DNA of 33,289 nt from Acinetobacter brisouii (GCF_008993995.1 NZ_BKNN01000032.1:1-33289), one strand, 5' to 3'; positions 1-9,926 are shown, counted from the stretch's first letter. Numbers and translations: made by a program. Notes: generated by a model not told the origin, from the letters alone.

Positions 1-86
1 ACCATTTTTAAGAATAATGGACGAGGAATTCCAACAAGTCGTTTAAATTCCCCATCATTAAATCTAGTTAAATTTTCATATTTCAT
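1..86 (-). CDS. IS5-type transposase, N-terminal fragment (runs off window)
   Basis: An ATG at 84-86 (minus strand) opens a frame that stays open to the window edge. It gives about 28 residues starting MKYENLTRFNDGEFKRL and continuing with a GIPRPLF stretch. This resembles the N-terminal helix-turn-helix segment (HTH_Tnp_4-like) of IS5-family DDE transposases, which typically begin with a 'MKYE.L..L.d.eFkRLtGv' pattern. The catalytic DDE domain would lie to the left, outside the window, so intactness cannot be judged. The family call is from pattern memory and could be wrong at subgroup level. Confidence 0.55.
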   Translation of the reverse strand, partial: MKYENLTRFNDGEFKRLVGIPRPLFLKM

Positions 87-125
87 GGGACTAGTATAAA
101 CAATTTTTTACTTTCGCAAGAGGTC
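1..125 (-). mobile_element. Partial IS5-family insertion sequence (right end only)
   Basis: The left edge of the window holds one end of an insertion sequence. Read on the minus strand, a terminal sequence beginning GACCTCTTGCGAAAGT near base 125 resembles the terminal inverted repeats of the IS1031/IS427-like branch of IS5. It is followed about 40 bases later by the start of a transposase reading out of the window. The bases just outside the end, TAA at 126-128, fit the short TNA target duplication of that branch, but the other copy lies outside the window. The element stops only a few bases before the stop codon of the neighbouring gene. Confidence 0.6.
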
Positions 126-130
126 TAATA

Positions 131-865
131 TTAATTGAGCGATTGAGAAAAATCTTGTCTCATTTCTTCTTTACTTGGCACATATGGATAACGTGCAATT
201 AAAGTTTTACCATCTGAACCTAATCGTATGATTTTTTGTTCAGAAGCAATCCGAATAAAAACCAATTCTTGTGCTTTTTGCCCTAATTTCTCTCTTTCTA
301 AAATGACTATCCGATCATTTCTTTTTAATACATTAAATTCTGCAAATTCCTTCTTTGCTCGATCAAATAACAAATTTAAATCAGAAATTTTGCTATTTTT
401 ATCTTCTATATTCTCTTCAGAGAAATCTTTTCGCATCTCTGCGCCACTTGGAATGTATGGATATGATGCAACTAGAAAACGCTCTTTATGCTCAACTCGT
501 TTAGGCGAGTTTTTATTTAACCTAACAAATACTAATTCTCTAAATTCACCTCTAATATCAGTCTCACAAATCAAGATTTGTCCATGTCTTTCAATAATAT
601 TGTATTCTGAAAACTCTTTTTGAACCTCTATTCTTAAGCTTTGTAAATTAAAAGATTTTCTTATTTTTAGTTGAGTTTTAGGTTTATTAGACAATCTTTT
701 TATCAGAACAAAAATCAACCACACAAGTGCTATTACTAATATCCAATTCTCAATGATTGCCACTCTATCCCAACGAATAGTGGCTCCATGATTCAGATTA
801 TCTATGATTCTAAAAATTACGATCCCAAGAATTACACAAATAATTGTTGTTTTATCTATATACAT
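131..865 (-). CDS. Membrane-anchored protein with two tandem copies of an unknown domain
   Basis: A 244-residue protein whose family I do not recognise. Two hydrophobic segments lie at about residues 7-21 and 41-55, followed by a basic stretch (KRLSNKPK), so the rest is probably cytoplasmic. The soluble part is an internal duplication. Residues ~81-149 and ~170-240 align as 'KEFSEYNIIERHGQILI...ELVFVRL...ASYPYIPSGAEMRKDFS' versus 'KEFAEFNVLKRNDRIVI...ELVFIRI...ARYPYVPSKEEMRQDFS' (shown with gaps). The gene starts 13 bases after the yejF stop on the same strand with no visible terminator between, so it may be read through from the yej operon. It is AT-rich and abuts an insertion sequence, which points to acquired DNA. 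Existence as a gene is well supported; function is unknown. Confidence 0.75.
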   Translation of the reverse strand: MYIDKTTIICVILGIVIFRIIDNLNHGATIRWDRVAIIENWILVIALVWLIFVLIKRLSNKPKTQLKIRKSFNLQSLRIEVQKEFSEYNIIERHGQILICETDIRGEFRELVFVRLNKNSPKRVEHKERFLVASYPYIPSGAEMRKDFSEENIEDKNSKISDLNLLFDRAKKEFAEFNVLKRNDRIVILEREKLGQKAQELVFIRIASEQKIIRLGSDGKTLIARYPYVPSKEEMRQDFSQSLN

Positions 866-878
866 AAATTTCTACCAA

Positions 879-2465
879 TCAATACTCACTCGCCTGAATC
901 AATTGCCGCGTATATTCAGTTTGGGGTTGCGAAAATAATTGTTCTGTTGGCTGCAATTCCACCACTTTTGCATGATGTAGCACAAGTACTTGCTGACACA
1001 ACGCCCGAACCACTTGTAAATCATGACTAATAAACAAATAACTCATCTGTAACTTGTGCTGCACATCACGCAATAGTTTCACAATGGCTTTTTGTGTGGT
1101 GCGATCCAGTGCTGACGTAGGTTCATCTAAAATTAATAATTTCGGCTGTAACACCAGTGCCCGTGCCAAAGCCACACGCTGACGCTGACCTCCAGAAAGC
1201 TGATGCGGATAACGTAATTTAAAACTGACAGGTAATTCGACTTGCTGTAATGCCTGTTCAATCCTCTGCTGCATGTCTATTTCAGACATATTGAACACAC
1301 TCAGACCTTCAGCAATCAGTTGTGCAACGTTCATGCGAGGATTCAAGCTGCTATACGGATCTTGAAACACCATTTGAAAATTACGGCGTAATGGACGCAA
1401 CAAGCTTTCATTGCAACGATTCAGGTCTTGCCCCAACAGTACAATTTCCCCATCACTTGCAACTAAACGTGCAATCGCCAGCGCCAACGAGGTTTTACCT
1501 GAACCACTCTCGCCCACAATCCCGATTGACTCACCTTCTGCCAAAGACAAATCTAAAGGTTCAACTGCAACCACATAATCTTTGATTCGATTCAATAAAC
1601 CTTGCTTAATCGGGAAACGTACGCCTAACTGTTTTAATTCAAGCAGAAGTGAACTGTTTGGCGCTAGCAAAGCCTGACCAAAATCATGATCCAGTAATTC
1701 TCGGGTATATGCAGTCTGTGGAGATTCAAATATTTGCTGTACAGAACCTGTTTCCTCAATCTTGCCTTGATTCAGCACCACAATGTCATCGGCATAACGA
1801 CGCACTAAGCCCAAATCATGACTGATTAAAATCATCGCCATTTGACGTTTGCTTTGGAGCTGTTTCAGTAGTTGTAACACTTGCGCCTGCAATAAAACAT
1901 CAAGTGCCGTGGTCGGCTCATCAGCAATTAAAATTTCAGGCTCTAAAGCCAGTGCCATGGCAATCATCACCCGTTGCCTTTGCCCACCTGAAAGTTCATG
2001 TGGATAGCGTTTGAGTTTTTGTTTAGGCTCAGGCATGCCGACATCGACCAGTAATTCAATCACACGCTGCCGAACTTGCTGTTTAGACAAACCCTGTAAC
2101 AGCAGACTTTCACCAATTAATTTTTCAACCCGATGCAAGGGGTTCAAAGCCGTCATCGGTTCCTGAAAAATCATGGCAACTTGATGTCCACGCAGCGCAC
2201 GCAATTGTATCTGTGACATCTGCAAAACATTTTGCCCATGCAACTGAATCTGTCCTGTCACCTGCAAATGATGCGGCAACAAGCCCAAAATCGCCAAGCT
2301 GCTGATCGATTTTCCTGAACCACTTTCGCCTACCAAAGCAACCGTCTGTCCTGCATGCAGGGTTAAATGAAAATCTTGCAACAACGGTTGTTGCTGAGAA
2401 TTTAAAATCGACAGGTGTTCAATCTGAAGAATTGGAGATTTAGTTACGTCTTGGGTCAAATGCAT
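879..2465 (-). CDS. yejF: ABC transporter ATP-binding protein YejF (double ATPase)
   Basis: Energises import of oligopeptides/microcin C-type substrates through the YejBE channel at the inner-membrane cytoplasmic face. The 528-residue protein holds two fused ATPase domains, the hallmark of YejF. The first has Walker A GESGSGKS (about residues 46-53), signature LSGGQRQRV and Walker [12 protein letters not shown]. The second has [17 protein letters not shown] and [11 protein letters not shown]. Both look catalytically intact. I chose ATG at 2465, preceded by GGCGAGG nine bases upstream, over an upstream in-frame TTG at 2483. The ATG start still overlaps the end of yejE by 26 bases, so translation is probably coupled. 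It is the last yej gene of the operon. Confidence 0.9.
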   Translation of the reverse strand: MHLTQDVTKSPILQIEHLSILNSQQQPLLQDFHLTLHAGQTVALVGESGSGKSISSLAILGLLPHHLQVTGQIQLHGQNVLQMSQIQLRALRGHQVAMIFQEPMTALNPLHRVEKLIGESLLLQGLSKQQVRQRVIELLVDVGMPEPKQKLKRYPHELSGGQRQRVMIAMALALEPEILIADEPTTALDVLLQAQVLQLLKQLQSKRQMAMILISHDLGLVRRYADDIVVLNQGKIEETGSVQQIFESPQTAYTRELLDHDFGQALLAPNSSLLLELKQLGVRFPIKQGLLNRIKDYVVAVEPLDLSLAEGESIGIVGESGSGKTSLALAIARLVASDGEIVLLGQDLNRCNESLLRPLRRNFQMVFQDPYSSLNPRMNVAQLIAEGLSVFNMSEIDMQQRIEQALQQVELPVSFKLRYPHQLSGGQRQRVALARALVLQPKLLILDEPTSALDRTTQKAIVKLLRDVQHKLQMSYLFISHDLQVVRALCQQVLVLHHAKVVELQPTEQLFSQPQTEYTRQLIQASEY

Positions 2466-3453
2466 CACGCGCTGCCTCGCCAATATAAATCAGTAACGAT
2501 AAAACCAATGCCAGACTGACAAAACCTGAAAGCGCAAGCCACGGCGCATTCAAATTATTTTTCCCCTGTAGCAATAACTCTCCGAGGGATGCCGCATCGG
2601 GCGGTAAGCCATAACCTAAAAAATCCAGTGCAGTCAGTGCGGTAATATTCGCAGTCAACATAAATGGAAGCTGTGACAAACTTGAACTGAGAGCATTAGG
2701 CAAAATGTGCCATAAAATAATTCGACCATCTCGCACACCCAAAGCACGTGCAGCACGGACATAATCGAGATGTCGTGCGCGTAAAAATTCAGCCCGCACC
2801 AAGCCCACCAAGGTTGGCCAGCCAAAAATCAGCATGATCAGGAATAACCAGTACACGTTCGGGGTAAACATACTCACCAAGATCATCACCATGAACAGCA
2901 TCGGCAAGCCACCCCAGACTTCTAAAATGCGCTGCCCAAATAAATCCACCCAGCCACCGTAATAGCCTTGAATCGCCCCGACCAAAATACCAATCAACGC
3001 AGAAAAGAACGTCAATGCAAACCCAAACAGCAAAGACACCCGCAGACCATAGAGCACTCGGGCAAATACATCACGCCCCTGATCATCGGTTCCCAACCAG
3101 TTTTCTGTGGTTGGTGGTGACGGCACAGGTACAGCCAATTCCAAGTTCGGCGTTTGATAGGAATAATGCACAATCGGCCAGATTTGCCAGCCCTGTGCAT
3201 CAATCATGTGCTGGACAGCGGGATCACGATAATCCGCTTCGGTTTCAAATACCCCACCAAAGGTGGTTTCAGGGTAGCTTTTGATTACAGGAAAATAAAA
3301 ATGCTGCTGATAACGCACCAACAGCGGTTTATCATTGGCAATCAGCTCGACTGCACTAGATAAAACAAAAATAATCAGAAAGACAATCAGACAAAAAAAG
3401 CCAAGTCGATTGTGTTTAAAGCGTTGAATGCCTTGTTGCAACATCGGTGACAT
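2440..3453 (-). CDS. yejE: ABC transporter permease YejE
   Basis: Inner-membrane permease of the Yej peptide importer, 337 residues. A first membrane segment lies at about residues 18-36. A periplasmic stretch with the typical 'GTDDQGRDVFARVLYGLR' entry motif of DppC/OppC-like permeases follows, then about five further membrane segments. The cytoplasmic EAA loop, which docks on the ATPase, is visible as 'RAARALGVRDGRIILWHILP'. The start ATG lies two bases after the yejB stop, and the end overlaps yejF, so the four genes form one transcription unit. The long N-terminal insert before the GTDDQGRD motif is usual for YejE. Substrate is inferred from family only. Confidence 0.9.
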   Translation of the reverse strand: MSPMLQQGIQRFKHNRLGFFCLIVFLIIFVLSSAVELIANDKPLLVRYQQHFYFPVIKSYPETTFGGVFETEADYRDPAVQHMIDAQGWQIWPIVHYSYQTPNLELAVPVPSPPTTENWLGTDDQGRDVFARVLYGLRVSLLFGFALTFFSALIGILVGAIQGYYGGWVDLFGQRILEVWGGLPMLFMVMILVSMFTPNVYWLFLIMLIFGWPTLVGLVRAEFLRARHLDYVRAARALGVRDGRIILWHILPNALSSSLSQLPFMLTANITALTALDFLGYGLPPDAASLGELLLQGKNNLNAPWLALSGFVSLALVLSLLIYIGEAARDAFDPRRN

Positions 3454-3455
3454 GA

Positions 3456-4526
3456 TTACATCCCCCGAGCATCAAAATTAATTCGAGGGTCAATCACTTG
3501 ATACAGCACATCACTCATCAAACGCAGCACCAAACCAAGCAAGGTAAATACAAATAAGGTTCCAAAAATCACAGGATAATCACGCTGGCTAATTGCTTCA
3601 AAACCCAACAGACCAATGCCATCGAGATTAAAAATAATTTCGATAAAAAAGTTCCCGACAAAAAACATGCCGACCAAAGCTTCAGGCAAACCTGCAATCA
3701 CAATCAACATCGCATTCCGAAAAATATGCCCGTACAGCACCCGATTTTCACTCAGCCCCTTGGCCTGTGCTGCCAAGACATACTGTTTCCCCATTTCTTC
3801 CATAAAGGAATATTTGGTGAGATAGGTCAGACTGGCAAAACCACCGAGTACCATGGTCAATAACGGTAAAGCCATATGCCAGAAATAATCGCGAATCTTG
3901 CCAAGAAAGCTCAGTTGGGCAAAGTTATCGGAGACCAAGCCCTGTAGTGGAAACCATTGCCAATAGCTACCACCTGCAAAAAATACAATCAGTAAAATCG
4001 CAAATACAAAGGTCGGCACAGCATAACCCACCGCGAGCAATAGCGATGTGGTTTTATCGAACAACATGCCATGCCGTTTGGCTTTTTGTATGCCTAAGGG
4101 AATCGAGATCAGATAAATCAGCAAGGTGCTCCATAACCCCAAAGAAACTGTGACAGGCATACGCTCCCACAATAGCGTCGTCACGGGTTTATCTTTAAAA
4201 AAACTCGTTCCAAAATCAAAACTGGCATAACCTTTGAGCATTTTAAAGAAACGGATATAGGCAGGCTGATCAAAACCATATTGTGCCTTAATCTGCTCCA
4301 CCATTTCAGGGCTTAAACCGCGTGCCCCTTGATAATGGGTATCGGCATTGGCAAGGGTTTCTGCGCCAGCAACCGTTTTATTGACTCCCTGAAAACTTTC
4401 AGCTTGTTGAATGGCTTGCTCAACAGGCCCACCCGGGGCAATCTGAATCACCACAAAATTGATCAGCAAAATACAAAATAATGTCGGAATAATCAGTAAT
4501 AACCGCTTTAAAATATAGGTTCCCAT
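3456..4526 (-). CDS. yejB: ABC transporter permease YejB
   Basis: Partner permease of YejE, 356 residues from the chosen start, with the DppB/OppB architecture. The N-terminal membrane helix (YILKRLLLIIPTLFCILLIN) is followed by the conserved 'IAPGGPVEQ' stretch, a periplasmic loop and further helices. The EAA loop is 'YVLAAQAKGLSENRVLYGHI'. The ATG at 4526 is preceded by AGGAG at five bases, which makes it far more credible than the in-frame GTG at 4532 that sits on that ribosome-binding site. It lies 17 bases after yejA and two bases before yejE. With its neighbours it forms the transmembrane channel for peptides. Confidence 0.9.
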   Translation of the reverse strand: MGTYILKRLLLIIPTLFCILLINFVVIQIAPGGPVEQAIQQAESFQGVNKTVAGAETLANADTHYQGARGLSPEMVEQIKAQYGFDQPAYIRFFKMLKGYASFDFGTSFFKDKPVTTLLWERMPVTVSLGLWSTLLIYLISIPLGIQKAKRHGMLFDKTTSLLLAVGYAVPTFVFAILLIVFFAGGSYWQWFPLQGLVSDNFAQLSFLGKIRDYFWHMALPLLTMVLGGFASLTYLTKYSFMEEMGKQYVLAAQAKGLSENRVLYGHIFRNAMLIVIAGLPEALVGMFFVGNFFIEIIFNLDGIGLLGFEAISQRDYPVIFGTLFVFTLLGLVLRLMSDVLYQVIDPRINFDARGM

Positions 4527-4543
4527 CTGCACTCCTTATTGTT

Positions 4544-6367
4544 TTAGTGCTGACGCAAATAGTGGGCGATCTTTTGGGTTTGCTTCGGGTCAGCCCACCA
4601 ATAATCAATTCCCGCAGAGAGTTGTGGCTTAACGCTTGGCTGGCGATACATATTCCAGTAGGCGTACCAGTTTTCACCTTTACCATAGGTCAAAATCTGA
4701 TAATAACCTGCGCGCAACAAGCGATCGAGTACATGCGTATACAGCACCAATTGCGGACGATTAGGCGCTTGTACCAAATGTTGAATCGTTGCATCAATCG
4801 CAGGATTTTGAATACCTGAATAATTATAATTCCCAACCTGATCGGCTGCGGCACTGCCCCACATTTGGAATTGTTCATTGCCTGGCGTCAAACCTTGCGG
4901 AATGCCCCCTGTGGTCAGGTCATAATCATAACGGCGCATCCGCTCCAAATACTGTGGCACATCCACCTGACGAATACTCACGCTAATGCCTAATTTTTTG
5001 AGATTCCTCACAAAAGGCATCAAGGTACGTTGTAAACCATCCTGATGAATCAAAAACTCAAGACGAATCGGTCGACCTTTTAAATCCAATAATTGCTGAT
5101 TTTGAAAGCGATAGCCTGCTTTGAGGAGTAACTGTCGTGCTATCAGTAAATTATTACGGTTAAAACCACTGGCATCTGAAACTGAATATTTCCAGTTTGT
5201 CAGCACACCTTGACGCATCACGGGATCAAGCTTAGGCAACCACGGCTTTAAAATGGCCAGTTCTGCCGCGCTTGGTCGCCCTGTCGCGGCCAGTTCACTG
5301 TTGGCAAAATAACTTTGTAAGCGTTGATATTGCCCATAAAACAAGGCTTTATTTTGCCATTCAAAATCATACGCATAGGTGAGAGCCTGACGAAAGCGAA
5401 TGTCATTGAGCGGCGTACGTCGCGTATTGAACATGAAACTTTGTGCCGTAATCGGGTTATGGTGCTGAAAACGGTATTTCACCACCAAGCCAGCTTTAAC
5501 AGCAGGAAAGTTATATTGTGTCACCCATTTACGTGCTGTAAATTCTTCATGCAAGGTGTATTGCCCTGACTTAAAGCCTTCAAAAGCAATATCCAGATTA
5601 CGGTAGTAAATGTACTTGAGCTGATTAAAATTATAGCGTCCACGATTCACCGCTAAGTCTTTAGCCCAGTAATTGGGATTACGCTGATAGGTAATGCTTC
5701 GACCTGGATCAATCCGAGCAATGGTATAAGGCCCTGACCCTAAAATTGGATCTAAACTAACTCGGGTAAAGTCTTTATGCTTCCAGTCCATTTGTGAATA
5801 AATCGGTAGACTAGCCAGAATTGAAGGCATTTCAGGATTATTTTTAGATTTAAAGGTACACTTCACCTGATATTTGGATAGCACTTCGGTTTTTTCCAAA
5901 TCTGCCAAATACATTTGCAAACCGGGATTAGATTTGGTCTGGAAGGTGTCAAAACTGTATTTCACATCTTGAGCCGTGACAGGCTGACCATTGCTAAAAC
6001 GAGCTTTGGGATTCAGCTGAAAAATCACAAACTGGGTATGCTTAGGGTCAAAGGTCACTTTTTCAGCCAAAAGCGGATACATCACCCCAGGTTCATCCAG
6101 TGAACTCGACATTAAACTATCAAATAGATAGTTCACACCATCGGTTTCACTGCCCTTACCATTCATGCTATTTAAATTATCAAATGTGCCATTGCTTGGA
6201 CGAATCAGATAACCGCCTTTGGGTGCATTCGGATTGGCATAAGGCATATTGGACGCATGGCTATATAAGGGCTGTGTCCGAATAGCAATATAGTTTGTCG
6301 TCTGTAGCTGAGCCTGCAAATTTGAACTTAATAAAAGTAACAGACTTCCCCAATAGGCAAATTTCAC
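4544..6367 (-). CDS. yejA: Periplasmic peptide-binding protein YejA
   Basis: Solute-binding subunit (family 5 extracellular binding protein) that captures peptides in the periplasm for YejBEF; in enterobacteria this system imports microcin C. The 607-residue product begins with a signal peptide (MKFAYWGSLLLLLSSNLQAQ) and no lipobox, so it should be soluble periplasmic. Family signatures include 'NPNAPKGGYL', 'PLLAEKVTFDP', 'ARFSNGQPVTAQDVKYSFDT' and the late 'DYWWADP' stretch. The start codon is GTG, with an AAGG about ten bases upstream. It is the first gene of the yejABEF operon. The terminator upstream (6421-6446) separates it from mltD, so its promoter should lie in the short 6368-6420 gap. 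Confidence 0.88.
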   Translation of the reverse strand: MKFAYWGSLLLLLSSNLQAQLQTTNYIAIRTQPLYSHASNMPYANPNAPKGGYLIRPSNGTFDNLNSMNGKGSETDGVNYLFDSLMSSSLDEPGVMYPLLAEKVTFDPKHTQFVIFQLNPKARFSNGQPVTAQDVKYSFDTFQTKSNPGLQMYLADLEKTEVLSKYQVKCTFKSKNNPEMPSILASLPIYSQMDWKHKDFTRVSLDPILGSGPYTIARIDPGRSITYQRNPNYWAKDLAVNRGRYNFNQLKYIYYRNLDIAFEGFKSGQYTLHEEFTARKWVTQYNFPAVKAGLVVKYRFQHHNPITAQSFMFNTRRTPLNDIRFRQALTYAYDFEWQNKALFYGQYQRLQSYFANSELAATGRPSAAELAILKPWLPKLDPVMRQGVLTNWKYSVSDASGFNRNNLLIARQLLLKAGYRFQNQQLLDLKGRPIRLEFLIHQDGLQRTLMPFVRNLKKLGISVSIRQVDVPQYLERMRRYDYDLTTGGIPQGLTPGNEQFQMWGSAAADQVGNYNYSGIQNPAIDATIQHLVQAPNRPQLVLYTHVLDRLLRAGYYQILTYGKGENWYAYWNMYRQPSVKPQLSAGIDYWWADPKQTQKIAHYLRQH

Positions 6368-6420
6368 GCAATTTCAACCTTTATTTTAATGACAACATCA
6401 CGATTTTAATCATACGCATA

Positions 6421-6446
6421 AAAAATCCCTCAACTGAGGGATTTTT
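6421..6446 (-). terminator. Rho-independent terminator after mltD
   Basis: A perfect 11-base-pair stem (AAAAATCCCTC / GAGGGATTTTT) with a four-base loop and T runs on both strands. It follows the mltD stop on the minus strand and precedes yejA, so it should isolate the yej operon from mltD transcription. The symmetrical A/T flanks would let it work in both directions. Confidence 0.85.
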
Positions 6447-6457
6447 TCAAAAATGCT

Positions 6458-9400
6458 TTATGAATTTGGCACTTTTAAAGTTGAACCTAAACGCAGCGAA
6501 GCATTTGGTTCTAGGTCGTTCATTTGTGCCAGTTGCTTCACATCCATATTGTATTTATTGGCAATACGAATCAGTGAATCACCCGATTTCACTTTATACG
6601 TTGTCGTCAACTTAGGGACGACAATCGTTTGACCACGACGCAAGCCTGCTTTTGCACTCATATCATTCATGTCAGCCAAATCTTTCGTGCTTAAACCATA
6701 ACGACTAGCAATGGCATTCAAAGACTCACCTGATTTTACTGCATAACTTTCAGTATTGTTCGAATGGCTTGATTTGGTTTTGAACGTATCCGCACTGGCT
6801 GCTTTACTCTCTACTTTTTTAGGAAGATCACCAGTTAACTGGAGTTGCTGTCCTGCATGCACTTTACCACCACTTAAATTATTTAAATCGCTTAAATAAC
6901 TCATTTGTAAATGATATTTTTTAGCAATACTGGCTAAGGTATCCCCTTTTTTCACCGTATAGCGACTTGGCGTATTCTGGCTATCTTCCGATTTATCTGC
7001 AATATCACCAACTAGACGCAGCTTTTGCCCTGCATGGAGTTTACTTGTACTGGATAAATCATTGAGTTCTGCCAAATATCGGCTTTGCAAATTAAACTTT
7101 TTCGCAACACTGGCAACACTATCACCCGCTTTTGCAATATAGCTGTCTGGTGTCGTAGCAACTACAGGCTGCTCATCATCACTTAAATTGATCCGTTGTC
7201 CAGGATGAATACTTGGCGCTTTACCCAACTTGTTGATTTCAATTAAACGATCTTGTGAAATATTATATTTCACAGAGAGAGAAGCAATCGATTCACCACG
7301 TTTAACAACATGATATTCAGGAGTTTTCGTGCTCACTGTAGATGTAACTGTGACCGCTTTGATTGAACCCACAGGAACCTTTAAAACCTGACCAACAAAA
7401 ATTGGAGCATCCAATTTAATTTGATTCAGCTCAGCCAAATCACTCACCGACATTTTGGCTTTCGTTGCAATAATACCGAGTGTTTCACCACTTTGTACTT
7501 TATAACTATCTGTTTTTACAGCTTTACTATCTGTGGTTACTGTTGGTTGGTCAATTTCAGATGTAGCCATCTCATGCAAAGGAACATTAATCTTTTGTCC
7601 AGCCATCAATGCACTACTGCTATTCAAATTTGGCGTTAAATCTGCCAGTTCTTGCACTGATAAACCATAGCGATCTGCAATCACCTTGAGATATTCACCA
7701 CGCTTCACACTATAAACTTTTGTTTTAACTTTCGTAGCTTTATTACGTGAAGCTGTTGTATCAACTGTTTTCTTTTCTACTGGCTGCTTAAGAATTAACT
7801 TCTGACCCACCATTAAATTACCCGATACAGACAGGTTATTCCAATCCGCTAAATCTTTCAGGCTAATATCAAACTGATCAGCAATTGCAGATAAACTGTC
7901 ATTGGCTTTTACGATATAAGTATCAGGGTGCGTTGTTTTCGCTGTTGTATTTGTGCTTGGTTGTGGTGGTTTTGCATCATATAAATATAATACTGTCCCA
8001 ACAAATAATGGCGCTTCTGGGTCAATCTGGTTCCATTTGGCAATATCTCGCCAAGATACCCCATTTTTCATGGCAATGATTGCTAAGGTATCGCCCGCAA
8101 CGACCTTATAGTTACTTTTCTTACCTGTTGGTGCAACCACGACAACATCTGTGTCCGTCTTAACAACATTTTTGCCTTGATTACGTTTCGCATCATCTGA
8201 ATCAGGAGACACTGTATCTACGACCTGTTTCGGATAAGCAAAGCTCTTGCTGACTTCCTTACCTTGCTTTTCTGCAACCGATAAACTGGTCTGAATAGCC
8301 GTCAGTTTAATTTTACCATCGTAAGGATCGACAATTTCGGTACCTGCAGGCGCAATCGCTTTGATTTCATCAACCACTTGCTGTTTTTCAGTCTTGTTTG
8401 CTTCTGGCTGTAACACTTTAGCAACTGTTTGACTCTTTTGGTCTTCAGCCTTAATTTCTGCCTGAATCTGTGCTTTTTCTTGTGTTGAAATCGGTGGTTC
8501 TGTCGAAATTGGCGTTTTGACATTACTCGCTGTTGTGACTGCCACAGGAATACGTGGCGCACTTGGAACATCGGCATTGCTTGCAAAGATTGCAAGATCA
8601 CCTGCATTTTGTGGAGTTTGTTTACGTTGAGAATTCGCGACAGTGGTGGTCGGTTGGCGTGTTGTCACTGAAGCCATATTCCGACTCGGTTGACTAATTG
8701 CTGCAGCACTACCAATGGTCTGAATAACAGGCGGTGCTGAATGAACAGGCGTTAAAACCTGATCATTATTCACAGGTTTAGTCGTTGTATTACTGGCCCA
8801 GAAACCACCTGAACCTGTGCTTGATTTTAATGCCAATAAGCGCTTATCCACCACAGGGCTAATATCAGATGGAATCAAAATACGTCCAGGACTTGCAGGA
8901 TCAATGGCATCTCCTCGATATCCTGGATTGAGCGCGTATAGTTCCGCTCGAGTTAAACCAACTGTATTGGCAATATCACTCAAAGATACACCCGATGCCA
9001 CCTGCACTTCTCTAAAGTGAGGACGGTTAGCAATCGGTGGTAAATTGACACCATAGGCACGTGGATTTTTGACAATTTGTGCCACAGCCAAGAAACGAGG
9101 AACATAGTTCATGGTTTCTTGTGGCAATTTCAATGACCAATAATCCGTTGGCAAACCCAGTGCCTGATTGCGGTTAATTGCCTGTTGTACACGACCTGGC
9201 CCCGCATTATAAGCAGCCAGTGCCAACTCCCAAGAACCAAATTGATTATATAAGCTTCCTAAAAACTCATAAGCCGCACGAGTCGACTCAACCACATCAC
9301 GACGCGCATCATAGGTACCGCTTTGCTGTAAACCGTAAATACGTCCTGTACTTGGAATAAACTGCCATAAACCTGCGGCAGATGCGGAACTGGTCGCAGC

Positions 9401-9880
9401 AGGGTCATACGAGCTTTCAATCACAGGTAACAATGCCAACTCTGTTGGCATACCACGGCGCTCAGCCTCTTTAACCGTATGATATAAATAACGACTGGCA
9501 CGCGCACTCATGCGATCTAAGTAAGGCTGACGTGATACAAACCAACTCCTCTGCGCCTCAATTCTTGGATCCCAATGGCTTTCATCCATTTTGAAACCCA
9601 CAGTCATACGTTTCCAGACATCACCATGTTTTAAGACTTGTAGGCGATCTCCTTCCACTGCGCTCATATCTGTTGCAGAAAGCAAATCTTCTAGGGAGTC
9701 TAAAGAATCAGCATCGAGATAGTCAGAACCGACTTGTTTGGATTTGCCTGGCTGTGTTGTTGTGGTGGCAGAGCTACATCCTGTGCTCAATGCGATTGCT
9801 GCAAGTGTAGAACTTAAAAGAGAAAGTTTAACAAATTGCGGTGCAGAAATTTGCCACAATGCTGTGGTAGGTTTAAACAT
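6458..9880 (-). CDS. mltD: Membrane-bound lytic murein transglycosylase D with about ten LysM modules
   Basis: Cleaves the MurNAc-GlcNAc bond of peptidoglycan, giving 1,6-anhydro ends, in the periplasm. The product is 1140 residues from the ATG at 9880; the longer frame from a TTG at 9913 has no support. The N-terminus has a hydrophobic leader ending LSTGC, so Cys35 is a probable but imperfect lipoprotein site. The SLT domain follows: the catalytic Glu is about residue 155 in 'LPVIESSYDP', with 'SAAGLWQFIPSTG' and 'ALAAYNAGPGRV'. After one degenerate LysM (near 'LNPGYRGD') and a Thr/Gln/Lys-rich linker come nine clear LysM repeats of the 'YxVKxGDxLxxIAxxY...LaxlNxl...l.xGQxlxvP' type. E. coli MltD has far fewer. 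Confidence 0.92.
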   Translation of the reverse strand: MFKPTTALWQISAPQFVKLSLLSSTLAAIALSTGCSSATTTTQPGKSKQVGSDYLDADSLDSLEDLLSATDMSAVEGDRLQVLKHGDVWKRMTVGFKMDESHWDPRIEAQRSWFVSRQPYLDRMSARASRYLYHTVKEAERRGMPTELALLPVIESSYDPAATSSASAAGLWQFIPSTGRIYGLQQSGTYDARRDVVESTRAAYEFLGSLYNQFGSWELALAAYNAGPGRVQQAINRNQALGLPTDYWSLKLPQETMNYVPRFLAVAQIVKNPRAYGVNLPPIANRPHFREVQVASGVSLSDIANTVGLTRAELYALNPGYRGDAIDPASPGRILIPSDISPVVDKRLLALKSSTGSGGFWASNTTTKPVNNDQVLTPVHSAPPVIQTIGSAAAISQPSRNMASVTTRQPTTTVANSQRKQTPQNAGDLAIFASNADVPSAPRIPVAVTTASNVKTPISTEPPISTQEKAQIQAEIKAEDQKSQTVAKVLQPEANKTEKQQVVDEIKAIAPAGTEIVDPYDGKIKLTAIQTSLSVAEKQGKEVSKSFAYPKQVVDTVSPDSDDAKRNQGKNVVKTDTDVVVVAPTGKKSNYKVVAGDTLAIIAMKNGVSWRDIAKWNQIDPEAPLFVGTVLYLYDAKPPQPSTNTTAKTTHPDTYIVKANDSLSAIADQFDISLKDLADWNNLSVSGNLMVGQKLILKQPVEKKTVDTTASRNKATKVKTKVYSVKRGEYLKVIADRYGLSVQELADLTPNLNSSSALMAGQKINVPLHEMATSEIDQPTVTTDSKAVKTDSYKVQSGETLGIIATKAKMSVSDLAELNQIKLDAPIFVGQVLKVPVGSIKAVTVTSTVSTKTPEYHVVKRGESIASLSVKYNISQDRLIEINKLGKAPSIHPGQRINLSDDEQPVVATTPDSYIAKAGDSVASVAKKFNLQSRYLAELNDLSSTSKLHAGQKLRLVGDIADKSEDSQNTPSRYTVKKGDTLASIAKKYHLQMSYLSDLNNLSGGKVHAGQQLQLTGDLPKKVESKAASADTFKTKSSHSNNTESYAVKSGESLNAIASRYGLSTKDLADMNDMSAKAGLRRGQTIVVPKLTTTYKVKSGDSLIRIANKYNMDVKQLAQMNDLEPNASLRLGSTLKVPNS

Positions 9881-9926
9881 ATACGGTTCCAAACAAAATC
9901 GCGAGACTTGCAATATTCACATTGCC

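Noticed and set aside
228-623. Plus-strand 131-residue frame opposite the duplicated-domain membrane protein
   Set aside because: It is the antisense shadow of the minus-strand gene, which has membrane segments and an internal repeat.
3015-3363. Overlapping plus-strand frames inside yejE
   Set aside because: They are low-complexity antisense shadows of a well-recognised permease gene.
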